A DNA stretch of 64,000 nucleotides from Ancylostoma caninum (taxonomy: Eukaryota; Nematoda; Chromadorea; Rhabditida; Ancylostomatidae). The DNA lies in NCBI GenBank assembly GCA_037903475.1, contig JBAJFG010000188.1, positions 248,001 through 312,000 on the forward strand, read 5' to 3'. The notes beneath the pieces were generated by a model, which saw only the letters and a program-made list of their open reading frames with translations, was not told the origin of the DNA and did not search any database. Position 1 is the first letter of the stretch. Every line of letters begins with the position of its first letter. Below are positions 45,401-60,400 of the stretch, piece after piece. The position numbers and the translations under genes were made by a program.

Positions 45401-48400
45401 TTCCAGCCATTGCTTGTTACCCTGAGCATGATCGCCAAAAGGCTCTTCATCGCCAGTGCTTCATTGTTTCAAAGGTTTTTTTTTTCAGGCGAAAGACTGG
45501 GCCGGAGAGTTGATATCTGGTCAGAGTCTCACCGGGCGTTTCCTCGTCGTTCTCGTATTCGTCCTATCATTGGGCTCTCTAGGAATTTACTTCTACGATG
45601 CGAGTTTGTGAGTTTTCTTTCATCAATTTTGTTTCTATTTTTTTCATTACTTTTATGCAGTTTTTTTTTCTCGTCCTGTCAAAGAATTGCACAAATGTAT
45701 CCACTGTTTTAAATCTTGTATGCGCATGGCTGCTGCTATTGAAAATGCAGGGAATGTTTGCTAAGAAATGGGCCGACTTATAAGTTCATGCACTAGAAAA
45801 ATATCCTCGCCTCCAGGAAAGTTGAAAGCCCTCAACGCATACTGTAAACACTTCTACTGCCGACAATAGGGGGTGAAACCTAAGGCTGAGAAATGTAGCT
45901 CAGGTGTCTGGAGTAGCCTCCAATCTTTTTTGAACTACTGGTTCATCGCATATTCTCTTTCTTTCACATTTGACGAGCAACAATCATATTCTATTATGAA
46001 TTATTTAATGCCGAAATAGCCGCCATGATTGCACATCAGGGTATTATTGATAGCTCTACATTCTATTTGATGTCAACAATCAAGAAATCCAGCTAAATAC
46101 CATGGGTCACCATCAAAGTGACGATTTCATTGCGAGCGACGCGGTCGTGCCTCGTGCTTCCCAAATCCACGAGAAAAAGCGCACTTCCCTTGACGCTCAC
46201 TGCAAATGAGGACATCAAGTGCGAATGTGAATAAGCAGTATCATTAGAGAAGGAAAATGTTGTAAGCTAAGGTAAATCTTGGGCTGATGGCCGAAGCTGT
46301 GCACGACACAGATCTTCCTAAGCCACAAGTGATGCTATCAAACTCGTAAAAGAAATATTAATATACAAAATAAAAATCTACTCGCGCAAACCATAACTAA
46401 TGGTGATGGAAATGTAGTACTATGTAGTGTCTTGATCAGTGAGTTTGATCTGACCAAAGCTCCGCTACAGCTGCCCAAGAGGCAAGCTAGGCATCCGTAA
46501 AAAGGTAGAAAGGAGGAAGGGGAGGTCCGAGCTGAGCACTATGAAAATGTCGAGCTGTTCTCTGTATCGTTTTTCATTCGATTTTTCTGCTACATAATTC
46601 CTGCTGCTACGTACCAGTGTATGCAGAGTAACTTCGTGAGTTTTTTTGATTTTCGAAAAGAGCATCGTTCTGTTTTCGTGCTACGAGTTAAGCTATTTGT
46701 GTTCAACATATTGCTTTCATCTGGGGTTAGACACCGCTGACTATACATAGTTCGGTAGGAAAGCTAAAATAACCTGTAAACGCCCGAACTGTCTCTAGTT
46801 TGGATTAATTTCTGGATGAAAAGAAAAATCCAACCTTCAATGAATTTCGCATCTTTGCATTCTTGAAAATTACTTTTATTTCTCCCTTTGTCTGGCTCAC
46901 TGTCACTTTGTTTCATTATAATCGTAGTGAGCTCTAAGCATATTGCATTGAGTGACTGTGCTCGATCGCAAACACTTCGTACCATATGCTTCTTTAGGCC
47001 AAAAAAAAGCATAGGTGTTTTCATGCTCATATTTCCTCTTCTCTGCCTTGACGGGAAGCCATGTGTAGATGAGCATGACGCTAACGATCACAAACCAGAC
47101 CAACACGACGGGCTGCCGCGATGACACGAACACCACAACATCTCGGGAACGTTTAATTCACCATCGCTACTCTATGGGCAGCGTTTTGCTCTTCACGATT
47201 CATGGTGCCTTCTTTGTTGTGCTGACTGAAGCGGAAATTTGAATGATGAAGCGGGAATAAGGCAGAATATTCAGACCTCAGTGAGTCTGTTGCTGTCTTC
47301 CAGAATGTTTTTGGGATTGCACAGGAAAGGATTTCTGGTCCATCGCCGAATTTCACATTCTGTTTATCAGCGGAATTTCTGGCGTTGCCTACAGCAGAGA
47401 AAAAGGCTCACTTTCATCTCATGCAAGGGGATTTCTCTCTTCCATAGGCTCTCCTCTAAAAGGCCAAATTTGGCCCTCTATAATTAATGCCTGGAAAAAT
47501 TACTTGCAGAAGGTAAATACAAAAACTGGTTGTCTAACTAGATTTAGCTCCTTCCAAGGCCCACTTATGTACGTTGGGTCACTGTAGCCAACATCGAATA
47601 ATGTCCAAGATCCATTCGAGATCGAATACTCGTCTCTGAATTACCACATAGACAATTCGAATATTCGGAAAAAAGAGAGGAAAGAGAGAGGAGCGACGCA
47701 GTCCTGTGGAGAAGGGTGATAAAGACTTTAGGACTTTTCCTACTTATTTCGTGTGTTGGACTTTCATAGTCATTCTCCAAATTTCCAGATAGTGTAATTG
47801 CGAAGGTTTCTATCCAATTCTAAGTGCACCACTTACGGTTAGCTACATACACATGAGTGGGAATTTATTTGTTTGTTTGTTGTTTCGATGTTTCTATTCA
47901 CATTCTTCCTACTTTTTTTGCATGAACTTTTGTATGAGGTAAGCATGGAGAAATGCCAGGGCCTTGTACCTAAACTTCGAATATTTGTAATGTACTTTTA
48001 GAAGTCAATAAAAAAGCTGAAAACAGCTACCCAACAATTCACACACACAAGCGAGCACATGACTGAAAAATAGATGGGTCCGGATGCATTTTCTGTGATT
48101 ACCAGTGGCGAATGTGGTAGCGCACCTAATTTTATCCTTCACCTGTCACTCTTCACCATGTTTACCCCTCCATGACCTTGTGTATACCCTACTGCTATCC
48201 AAGGGTGTGGGAATAGCCATCCTTCCAGTAATGCATCCCGATCATGTTCTTTAAAAAACTTAAATGTTCCAATTTCGTGTTTAGCTTCTTTCAGTGACTC
48301 TGAAGTGTCTGACTGTTCGTTATTTCCCATGATTTGGAGGTATTTTCATAGGTATTGCTTTGGAAATTCGAGTATCACGGAGTTGGAACACTGCAAACAT

Positions 48401-51400
48401 AGCCGCAGACGTATTATTCCTTTTGAAAATGGGAAAGCCAGAATCCTGGAGAAAGCAAGCTTCGCAGAGACAAGCCATCTTGTATGAAGCCTCCTCTATT
48501 CACGCGAACTGACGAGATCGACAGCAATATCCTCTTGTTTTTCTGGAAAACTCCGGAAGTCGTTCATAATCGCGTCAGTGGAGTGATCCATTCCACGGGC
48601 TCAGTAAGGCGAATAGCGTGTGTATTCCTCGTGTCTCATAAGGTCTCAATGAGCAACACATCTGCCTGTGACACTCGTTGGCTTCGGCTGATTGGAGGGG
48701 AGAACAGCGGTTGCTAGGAGCATTCCGAACGTCGAGGGATTGACACTGTGATCGTTTCGGCGAAGAAGACGTTAATGAACGTTCTCCTCTGATTCACCGA
48801 TAAACTATTGTGGGGTCGAAAACCTATGCTGAAGAGATTAGGGTGCCCAGTTCTCGGATGAGAAATAAGTAATAATATGGACCACCAAACGATGTTAAAA
48901 TTTCAACGTCAGAAGTTGAGAGCCGGTGCAATTTTTACAGGAAAAAATAAGTTTTCAGAGCTCACCTCGGATCTCATGTTCATTGCATCTCACAAACAGC
49001 TGGAGTTTTCCGACCGAAATAGCTCAAAAAATCCTTTGATTGTGAAAAATTCCAATCCAGTGTGGAAAAGTAGTGGGATTCATGATAGTTACATCACATT
49101 CCTGCGAAGGTAGTGATATATCCATCGTATGGAGTAGGCAAGTTGTCCTGGCAAAGACGGGTGCACCCAGACCACAGTACGAGCTTTCCATGGGTTTGCA
49201 GCCAAAAGGAAGCCTCTTTGAATACCCAGAACTTTGCAAATGCCCCATCTGAATCTAATCGTAATGGAAACTACTTTCATATGTTCAACTTTTGAAAAAA
49301 ATAAGACTTTGTTCCCAAAAAATTGTACTGATAAGGAAATTTCTGACTAAAAAGTGGTGAAAAAGTTGTACAAGCACCTGCATGTCCACCCTGAGCCTTT
49401 ACAGCTGTTACAATTTTTTTCTCTTTCATTTTTCAATCAGATCATCAAAATTTTTCATGGCTTAGCCCCGGACCCCATACAAAATCCCCTTCACTTCTCA
49501 CCTTTCTTACGAGGCCCAACTTGCCCAACGGGCAGCCGTACCTGGGCCTGGTACACCTTGTCGGAGTGGCTCATCTCAATCAACAATATCATCGCATAAT
49601 GGTAAAAAGAGAGGGATATTCTGGCAGGAGTAAACCTGACCACCTTGGGTGAGTGGTGAATTCAGAGTGTCCCCGGGAGCCTCCTTGATTCTATTCACAG
49701 GATTAGCGAAAATATGCTCTTCTTGTGCTGCATTCCAAAGCGCACAGCCTGTTTTCATCGGATTCTTTCGTCGGCACGGGGTTAACAACAAAACGTTTAA
49801 GCGCTGTTTATGCGTTATGCGTGGAGCCGTTGCGTTGCCAACAAAATTGCATGCCATCCACAAAATGGCTACCTACCCATGAGCGCGGAAATTCCGAGAA
49901 ATTGGTTGAAAGCAGTTTTTCCCGCTGGGCAGCTCGCTGTGTTGTTTTTCCGTTGTGGTTCGTTCGCTGTTTGTGCTCTGATTATGCCCTTCCCTCGCGG
50001 CAGCACATAAACACTGAAAAGTGCGACCAACTGGGCCAGTGGTCGTCTCCCAGCGAGGGGAGCGAGCCGAATTTCGACGACCATCCGACTGCCTAATGGC
50101 GCTACCCGGCGATGGGGAGTCTGCGGCCCAATTACACCTCTCCGAAGATGTTAGGCTGGCTATTTGATCGTCTCCGGCCGTGAAGGGACATTGGACCCGG
50201 CTCATCAGCGGGGCCAACGTGAGAAAGTGCGCGGATGACTAAACTTAAAAGAGAAGTTTCTTCCTCTTGAATTTTAAACCTAGGTCGGTAATTTTCTTAG
50301 AACGGCTTTAGAAATTAATTAAAAATGTTGCATGAGCTCATTTTCATTTCTTTACAAGAATTGTGATCTCTGTGATACAGTGGCGGACGCAGGGGGGGGC
50401 GGGGGGGGGGCGCGCCCCCCCCCGAGAATGGGTCGCCAAATTTTCGAAATTACTTTACAATACAAATAAAAATCTTGTGTTAGTTTATTTTTAATTGTTT
50501 ATTTTTATTATTATTTTTAATATATTTTTTATTTATTGTTTATTATTATAATTAATATTATTATTAATTTTATTTTCCGTCTGGGTCCCCAAAACGGCGG
50601 AGACCCCACTTTTCTTCCCACGCCCCCCCTCCCGCCCACTTTCTGCGTCCGCCACTGCTGTGATATTATAAACGTTCGTTTTTAGTAATCTATCTTTGAA
50701 ACTTCAAAGCCATTCCTCCTTTTACCGCCTCCCCCGCGAAAAAAATTTCTGTCTCCGCCACAGGTGTGAAGATGGATGAGCTCTTAATAACCTCTCCTAC
50801 TATGTGGCATGAATTATCAATACATTATCACATCATTATAATAATGAGTATGGATGGGAAATGACGAGGATATCAAAGTACATTATCATTACAGAAATTA
50901 CTAGAATCCTAACGAGTTTTGTACAGGCGGTTCCCCTATAATTTGCCTGAAAAAATGAAGGATGAAAATATAATGGGAAGGAAATAGACGAGCTTCAACA
51001 GAAGTTCGAGCGGAAGCCACAGCTTGCCAGGTATTTAACTCAAATTCAAGCGCAATCCTCCAGTGGCTGTGGAAATGCGACGGACTTTAGCCGGACTTAA
51101 CTTTTTCCGTGTCCAGTGTTCTTTATCCAGCAGGAAAAATTCGCTCATACGTGATATATCAGAGAGTTCTGGATAATCTGCTATCCGTTGAAAGCTTAAT
51201 CGCTGACGTGTATATCTTCTCGTTCCACTGCTGGACACCTGTATCCACTTCCACGTAAAAATTTGCCGATGGATAGATTTTACTGGATAACAGAGTGGTT
51301 ACAGACCGGCGTGAACGGATATATAACCGCTGTTTTTGTTCTCTCACGGCTAAATATATTAGGTACAGGCCCATAAAGCCATCGGTCGGGAGTCATAAGA

Positions 51401-54400
51401 GCTAGGATCGAGCTTTTGACGATAAGTTATTGAGCAGGGTGGGGCGGGCGCGGGATTATTGGACATTGACCGTCCGCGCGCGTCAGACCCGAGTAAGACC
51501 TTGTATGGAAAACCGCTGGTCCCGGTCTTTTTCCAGGGAGGACAGGTCAGCTTTATCCAGGATCACTATCGAAATGTTGGACTGATTGTGGGTCAGGAAC
51601 CTCCTGAACCACCTTTGGGCGTTTCTTCCCCAATTCAAAAATGCAAAGCGGCCTGACACAACGTGTGCGGGTGCTAAGTATCCGTAAACTGGGGGACGGT
51701 ACCGTGAGGGGAGGAGAGGTTATGAGAGATATCCGTAGAAAGTGTTTGTTCCGTGCGAGAGGTGGTGGCGGTCGCGCAGTGTTCTGGCCTTGACTTTGAC
51801 CAGAATACAAAAAATCGTTACCAGGATTATTTCATGCGTTCTTCACATCTATGTCAAGGGTTACCTCGGCGATATGTGGTAATGACAGTGTCGTCTAATT
51901 TTGAGGTGGGTATCGGCCTTGGTTATTTTTCTCGCCAGCTCATAGTGCAGAAGCTTTACCATTTCACCTTCGTAGGAGCTATTCTTCTACCGAGGACTCT
52001 TCATGGAGTGAAGGATGAGAGAGCACACAAGCCGCTTCATGCGACCTTCTTCAAATGTGGGAAAGCGAAGATCGAGAGTTTTGAATTTCAAATGCGCCTT
52101 CTGCCGTTGAGAAGCTCATGAATGCCAGCGTCGCAGAAACGTCCACTTTTCATTCAGTGCAAACCATGTGCTGAGGGAAAATGAACTATAATATTTATCC
52201 ATAATATTTATCCACATAGCATCATCTGCAGAATTCTCGGAAAAGCCGCTTCCATTAGCCGTTTACCTGCTTGGAGCATTGATCCTACTTCGCTTTTTTT
52301 GGCATTCATTAGCGAATTGTGGGTGGGCGGCAATTGTTGGACTCAGGGTTGCGTGAAGCGAAACAATGGCTCTGTTCCCGCTGCGGAATCGTGAAAGCTT
52401 CTGCTAGAGAAAAGTAATAGGATACATGAGAGGGAGTAGTACTAAGTTGATCGCAAAGTTTCGCACCTAAAAATTTTTCGATTCAGAATTTCTGATCTTA
52501 AATTGAAAATCTTTGGTAATATTAGTTGTTCCACGATAAACGGCCGCAACCTAGTGATGATTTTTTGAAAGTTTATAAATCCATTATTTGAGAAGCTAGA
52601 TAAGCAGCTTTGGATGATTGTAAAGAGCAAGATCTGCTCTATCCGTGCCCCAAAAAGGTTTCCTCAATTACCCTTTTTGTGGTTTCTGCAGACGGAATTG
52701 TACGATTAGGCAAAACATTGTTTTTGTGCTCTCCCAATTTTCAGACTATTTTTTCGCCCAAATAGGATAAAAGCCAGATTTGGTGTCAGCTTTGCATTTG
52801 GCCAGGTAGTCTTGTTGTAAGCGCGCAGGAGCTGTGACTAGAGAAACACTTCCAGAACGATACGAGTTCTCAAATTTGACCAAGTGATGGTCACGAAACT
52901 TGTCGGAAACGAAAACATAGTTCTGGAGGCGAGACGAGAATTCTGAAACGGTCCGTAAAAACGTTAGCAGACAGGTTGCATGCAACTAAATCACTGGTCG
53001 CCTTTGCCTTCTTGGCAGCCAAACATGGCAAAAAATGGGCAAAGTGGATTTTGAACAAAAGCCCTGCAGGTCAGTGCTTCTCTTGTGGCACCATTTACTT
53101 TAATCCCTCTAATAAACACTGTCGCGAAATTTTCCGGAAAATTGGGCCACTTTTAGTGATGAATAGACATTGCTTATTAAAATGCACTTTTGTTTTGTTT
53201 GTATCGCTGAGGGAGATCTGGATTTATTCAACAAGCTTTGACATCTCAGAAAACGGTAACTTTTTCTGGGAGATGAAATGTTACTCGAGGTGTTCGACAG
53301 TAGCTAGACCAGGCCATGAGTAGAATATACTAAATGCCTCTCCTGCTACCATTTTGGGCTTGGCTTCGAAATTCGTTTGAAAGCGCCTCAGTACTGGTGA
53401 GCCGAAGAAGTGCATGCTCATTGGCGGGGCGGGCAAATCCACAAAGGCTCACATCCAACCAAGGAAAATTTCACTGTGTGAGGCGTTGGACCTCTCCTTG
53501 TAATATTGTGTTGGCCAAACCTTTGCCTAGTAGGGTATCTTTTCGAACTTGCGGTGAATCCAGTTTTCTGCTAGAAAATTCATGCAAATCAAAAACGATC
53601 GCTACCATTGCCAGCGAAGTCTGAGATACTCTTAGGCTCATCGAACATAAGTCCTACGACAATATTTCAATTTTCTACTAGGGTCTTCTTCTTTGTACAA
53701 GTTTCTTTTTCTTACCATAGTTATGGCCCACCCTGTAAACTAACGTTACCGGGCAGATTTTGGCTTTCCCGCGTTGGGTGGATACATGAACGTATCCAGG
53801 AACGCACCAAACTTCCTGCTCATTGAGTCGTGACTAAAGTACAGTTTTAAGCACGAAAATGGTCGGTATCCTTAATCAGATAGCTAATGATGGCTTATTC
53901 CAGTCAAAACTTCCAAGTCGAGACGTGCATACCTTGGCAAGACAGCCCTTCGCAGCAGATCGACCTCGGGTTCAACATTTTCTTCCTTGTTTATTTCTTT
54001 ATTAGGGTGAGTAATAGAAGCAGAAGATAATATCGAACTCATTTTCCTTGAATTCCATTACGTACTTCAGTTTATCGCCGCTTCCGACAAAGTATGGTTT
54101 CTGTTGGAGCTCTACTCCTTCATCGATTACTGTACAATACCACCCAGCTTTGTTGCCATTTACCTGGGAAGGAACTGGTTAGGTGGGGTTGTTTCCTTAC
54201 TTCTTCTTCTTCTTGGATAGCTGCTCACTCCCATTTTCAGGATTTCGATTTCTTCGCGCTTTACGTCTTATGACCGTACCCGATATTCTACAGTACCTCA
54301 ACATACTCAAGACGTCCTCCTCGATTCGCCTCACTCAACTCGTCACCATATTTGTTTCTGTTTGTCTTACGGGAGCGGGTGGAGTGCATTTGGTGAGCAG

Positions 54401-57400
54401 TTGTACTTGTATGACGCAAAACGTACTGCTTAACAGTGTAACTTGTAAGATGTAACCCTATCACTGAGGCCTTGATAGAAAATTCCAAATGGATTTCTTT
54501 TAATGTGGAAATTACTGGTGAAATGGAATGAATGAACGAATGAATGAATGAATGAATGAATGAATGAGTGAATGAATGGGTGAATGGACCAAAAACATGA
54601 AGCTTTTTCTAGTACATACTTATTGTGATTTAGAAAATGTCATAAACTTCATAATTGTAAGTAAAAAATATTTATGATAACGTAAATAAGCCATCAAATT
54701 TGGATATCCTCTGCTATCCTTTTTTCCACAGAAAAGCATCAGAAGCAGGAGGAAATAATAAAAGCTCCAAATTGGGTAATTAAACCAAATAGAACTGACG
54801 GCGTCCTCCTATTTTCAGTTCGAAAATTCGGGCGATTTTTTCAAAGGCTTCATCAATCCGCATCGGATAACGTACGCCGACTGCGTCTATTTCCTGCTTG
54901 TCACAATGTCAACCGTAGGTGAGAATCCCTCTCGATCAGCTGTTCCTCACATGAATTCCTTTGTTTTTCTCTAGGCTATGGCGATATCTACTGTACAACG
55001 CTGTGCGGTCGTATTTTCATGGTGTTTTTCATCCTCGGTGGCCTTGTGAGTTTAGACTTTTGAATAAATCCAGGCGGCTCCAGGAGCAGTGTGACATTTT
55101 TCGTTCGATTTGTTTATTGCACTTGAGAATGCACTGGTTGCAGGCGATGTTCGCGAGTTACGTGCCGGAAATCGCCGATCTCATCGGGAATCGACAGAAG
55201 TACGGCGGCGAGTACAAAGGGGAGCACGGGAAGAAGTGAGTGCCTACGGATACTTCCTGCTCTAGCTGTACAGCGTTATCATTGCAGACATATCGTCGTT
55301 TGTGGACATATCACCTATGACTCCGTTAGTCATTTTTTGCAAGATTTTCTGCATGAGGATCGAGACGACGTCGACGTGGAGGTCGTTTTTCTACATAGGT
55401 AAGCACACTGATGGATGCAAGTGTAGCAGTAAACAGGTGAACATTCGGTTGGAACAACAAACAACTACATTCGGAGGGGAAGTGTATCACAGAAAGGGTT
55501 GATGAGATGGCATTCCAGGAACATTTTTTAAATTCAAAGCGTTGTGTTATAGTTCGGGATATTTCGCCACTTGCCATAGGTTCTAGGAAAAGGAGGAATC
55601 AAAATTCTATGTTCGTTTGAAACTGCCTTTCTGAGAAGGAGATGCAGCTGCGGAAACAGACTGCCTCCTCACGGGAAATTTCTCGCCAGTCTTCTTGCAT
55701 TCCCTGCTGAATCCACGGCATCAACGAATCGCCACATTACTGAGCATATTTCGAGTAGGGGCAGTGGCGTGGATGAACTCGAATGAAAGCGTGCTCGGCA
55801 ATTAGACGGGAGAGACCTCTCCAGTCAGCACGCGCCCTTTCTTTTCACTCTCCTTGAGAGCTTCACTTTGTGCCTTTTTCACCAAGAAGGAAGAATATTG
55901 CCTGCACGCACTGGTGCATTGGCGATCTCCCTGAGGCAACGGAAAGGAACTTTTGGGGCATCCCAGAAAATGGAGTTAGCCATGCATATAAACAGTTCCG
56001 TTCAAATTTAAATTTAAACCAGCATTCACATTCATTTCGATGAGGGGGTTTCTCAGAGAAAATAGAATTCATAGTCATCTTTATGAGACTGAAATCGCAC
56101 AGGTATGGTTGAAGTATCGAGAGCAAGTAAATTCGTACCTGATGGCATAAGAGAATTTATAAATTCAAAAAATTCAAAATTACAGAAAATTCCGGATATA
56201 TTCGCAATATTGAGCATTCATACTAAGACAGTAAACTACTTATTTTGCTTAGTGGACTTGGCTTCGCGGCAAGAGGTGCGCTGCTGGGCTGGGATTGCTC
56301 GATTCATATGCGCATCGCGGCCACAACTTTCAGGAGTGTGAGTAGTGCTGCGAGGAAATGAACAAGTTCCCTAAGCTTGACTGGGATCAGATGGGCGCAA
56401 TCTGAGTTTCCGTCATTGAATGCATCATGCATCAAGATGGAAGGATCAGCCTGGTCTTAGTCGTGCGACGCGGTCGCGTCGCGGCGCACCTCTTTTCTCC
56501 TAGTGGACTTGGACAAAAGTAGGTGCTGACATGTCTCTTGTAAGTTTCATCACGTCAAACATAACCGAGACTACGATCACTCATCACGTAAACCACCGGT
56601 CCTACAAGTGCACTCATTACATGGAACGACCACGATTTTCGAAGCCAATAGTGCCATACTGTTGATGTCGTTTCCCTTAGAGCATTTAATTATTTACCCA
56701 TTTTCTAAAGTTCACTACTAGTTTGCCCACTCCACCCGATTGTATTAAATGTTTTTTTCTTGCAAAATGATATCTATGACTACTTATTGGGGAAGGCGTC
56801 TGAGGTAGACATGTCATCATAGCGCTGCTGCGTGAAAACTTCAGTGATCCAGACCCACTCGCACGCACTGCACCAGCCGCGGTGTTACGCTGATTGCCTG
56901 CCCATCTGCACACTGCCCTAACACCGCCGTTTTCGCTTTCTATCGATCCCGATGCGACGCGTACCATTGGTTTCAAATCGTTGAAATCTGCTACATATTA
57001 TACCTATTTTTTTCTCTCTCTGAAGGACGACAGAAGGGAGAATAATCAAGCAAGGCATTTTCACGCACATGCCCTCCTTTTCAGGGTAGTCCCAGATCTG
57101 GAGTTGGAGGGCCTGTTCAAGAGGCACTTTACAAAAGTGGAATTCTTCACGGGTACAGTGATGGACTCGCTGGATTTGTCCCGAGTCAAGGTTCGTGGGA
57201 TACTTTCCGATCAGTTGGGCTTTTATTGAAATTGAGAGCTTTAGGTGTCAGATGCGGACGCGTGCTTGGTGCTGGCGAATAAGTACAGCACGAACCCTGA
57301 CGCTGAGGATGCAGCGAACATCATGCGGGTAATCTCCATCAAGAACTACTCGAGCGATATTCGAGTGATCGTCCAGCTGATGCAGTACCATAACAAGGTG

Positions 57401-60400
57401 CGTAGATCCAATTGAATTCTTGTTCTAGGCTAAGATCCGTGTGAGCGGAACCAACAGAAACAAAACTAGCAGAACAATTAACACCTCCTGTATTTCCTTA
57501 TGTTATTTATTTGTTTATTTATTTATTATAAATTTATTTATTTATTCATTTATACACTCATGGTGAATCATCGAAAAAATTAAAAAAAAAACACAGTAGA
57601 ACTGATGCAAGAATATCCAAAACGCGAAAAAAAGTTATTTCTGTGCGGGAACTTGCTTATGTCGGTTTCTATACTTCGGGCAATAGAATTCGGAGAAATG
57701 TTGAAGTTATGTTGTCTATAGGATAACCAACCATGATAATAACCGTTGTTTGCCCATCTGCTTCTACATTTGCGAGTCTGTTTGCTTGATTTTAAGAATA
57801 CGATCCCTGAAGACGACTCGTCCCTAACTTGTTGGTAATTTTCTGGCCCAGTTACTTGCACGCACGAACCAAGATTTCGTGATTGTTTCCTGCAAAGCTT
57901 AGCCAAGTCCAATTATTGCCTGAGCTATACTATAATGTTTGAAAATTGTTGCTCAAAATTTGTTTAAAATTATTAAAAAATGGTTCTATTAATGCTCATG
58001 GATGGCTGAGGTCCACATACGATGTAAAGGGGTAAAAACAGACTTGGTTACTGGTTACACCAAGTGACGTAGAACCTTGCTATGTACTCTGTATGTTGTC
58101 ATGCTTCATAAATCTCTTTTATGGGTGGGGAAACTTTCCCTAGCTTGCCCAGTTTTTGCTACTTATCGCTGTTCAACCATAACCATTTACTTTTTGCTGG
58201 GAAATTTGACCGCGGCTTCAGTAACTAATCTCTTTCTCCTTCTCTAGCGATGCAACAACAGGAAGCGAGCAATACGTGAGGGATGCTAGACGTAGGGGAA
58301 ATGACGTACTTACCTCAACAACATGCGTATGTATGTAGGTAGACCTGGAGCAACACATATTTTGAGTGTTGTAGTCGGGAGGGGAATCCATCACAGTGAA
58401 AGATAGGCTGGACAACTCACAATACTTATGTTTAGCTAAGAGATGTGGGGTTCTCGGGCAATCCAGGGGATGGATTTTGTCTTGCCCGACACAGTTGTAT
58501 TCGGCTTTTGAGGACATTCTCGTCAAAAGAGTTTTGGGGAAGTATTATCTTCATTTTCAGGCATTGCTACCTATTCTAATAGGAGCGATGTACAAAAATT
58601 CCGTCCAAATTAATGAAGTAGTCATTTCCTTCCACTGTAGGCCGATATTTCCTAGCTGAATTATTCTCGGAGTTGATGTGACCTTGAGCCGGGATCCGTC
58701 TTGCATTTCTGTGGAGTTGTCCTCTCGAGGGGCTTCAAAGAGTTCTTGGTTTATTGAGTGCCTTCGGAGCTATGAAACATTACCCCTAATCCTGTTATTT
58801 CCACCATTTCGCTTCTTCAACTAGTACTAAGCCCCTGAGTGGAACCCTGTATAGCCACTAACTATAGCCACTAACAGCGAAAAAATCAAGTGATCCCTAC
58901 CATATACTAGCACCTTGCGTAGCTACATAACTAGTAGAGAACTCCCTAGATGACACTTTGACGAAACGCCGCTTACATCAAGAGGAACACCTGAGAAATT
59001 GTGATAAATTGGCTGTGGGAATCAGTTGGACCCAATCTTCAGTGAACAAGGGTAGAATTAGAGAAATAGGTGAATAAATATGATGTTCAGAGCTGTACTT
59101 GCCAGCAAGTGCAGGCATTTGCTAAGGTATATTCAATACAGGAAGGGTCAAAAATACGGTGACATCACGCGTTTTTGCTCTGTGGGAAAATACATACTCC
59201 GTTCTTATACAAGCAACAGTACTCCGGCCCACAAGTCACATTTGCTTCAGGACTGGGCCACAAATATGTTTCTAAAAGGACCTTCATCGACCGGCCAATC
59301 TATTGCTTCTGGGATTTGTACAATAGTTTCTGTGATGCCCGAGACCTGGGCTTGTTCAGGGCCTTTCCGGAATTCAGATTGATTGGAAGGGCATTTCAAG
59401 AAGTAGAGGATGAGCTGGACCCTCGACTTGCGCGCCGCCGGCGATGACTTCACTCAGCGTCTTGGGTTCTGTTTCTTAAGAGATGGAGGGTATCTCCAGG
59501 AGAACGATTGCTTCCCATTAACTATGAGAGGTAAACATAAATTCTACGGCAACCTTCAGGGCTACACATCTATTCTTTTTCTGAGTGCGCTTTTCTTTGT
59601 TACCGTATTCATGGCCCACCCTGCAGTGTCATCGTTATTCATTTATTTGCTTACTTACTTATTCATCTACTTATCCATCTGCTCATTTATTTGTTTATTT
59701 GATCATTCTTTATCTGTTTGCTTCCAGGCATACCTCCTGAATATTCCATCGTGGGATTGGCGAAGAGGCGATGACGTCATCTGCTTGGCGGAACTGAAAC
59801 TAGGATTCATCGCCCAATCCTGCCTCGCTCCAGGATTCTCGACGATGATGGCGAATCTGTTCGCGATGAGATCCTTTAAAACGGTGAACCTTCAGCCCTT
59901 TTCCTTCCATGGACCTTTGCGTGTGCCCTGCTGCACCATCACTACTCGTTGTTCCTTGTGTTTTCGACGAGCGCTCCATCCATTATTTCTAATTAGCCAA
60001 CCATTCCGACATGTCTTCTATTTGGGCCTTGGAAGTAAAAGTGGAAGACTGGCTGCTGTACCTCTTGCTTCCGGGCCAGCGGCGCTAGTTCGGAGAAGGT
60101 GCTAATGAGAGTTTCTATGGAGCTAGTGCAGTCACATATGTCAATGCACTCATGCTTTAAAAGGAATGCATCATAGGAGGAATTGAGAACACGCTTTTAA
60201 TGGATTCATGCGCTGAAATTAGTGAACAGGTAATGAGCGGAAACAGATCAGCGGAAAATGATGCTTGAAGTCATCTTTATTCAAATTTTAGGCAGTTGTG
60301 AATTGAGGCCAAAAAGGAAAGTGATATGGGTAGTCGTTTGTTGAAAAACCGCGATGCCAGAAATTTTGGTTGGGTTAGTAAATTAACGAGTTAAAATACG

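Larger units (their letters stand above)
45608..53903 (+). other. slo-1 intron 4 (8.3 kb)
   Basis: The largest intron. It holds a possible antisense gene (46,093-48,330), a hAT-type MITE (50,378-50,657), a GC-rich unrecognised block at about 49,860-50,220 and, near 53,735, a solitary ATGGCCCACCCTG element-end-like sequence that recurs near 59,611. A - strand frame at 51,035-51,238 (start [18 protein letters not shown]) has plausible codon use but no partner exon. Confidence 0.6.

Noticed and set aside
51035..51374. Two overlapping - strand frames with protein-like composition
   Set aside because: Both frames are open over the same repetitive TATCCAG-containing sequence, with no partner exon or domain.
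59410..60105. 231-codon + strand frame
   Set aside because: It is slo-1 exon 14 read through into flanking intron; the real exon is 59,728-59,883.
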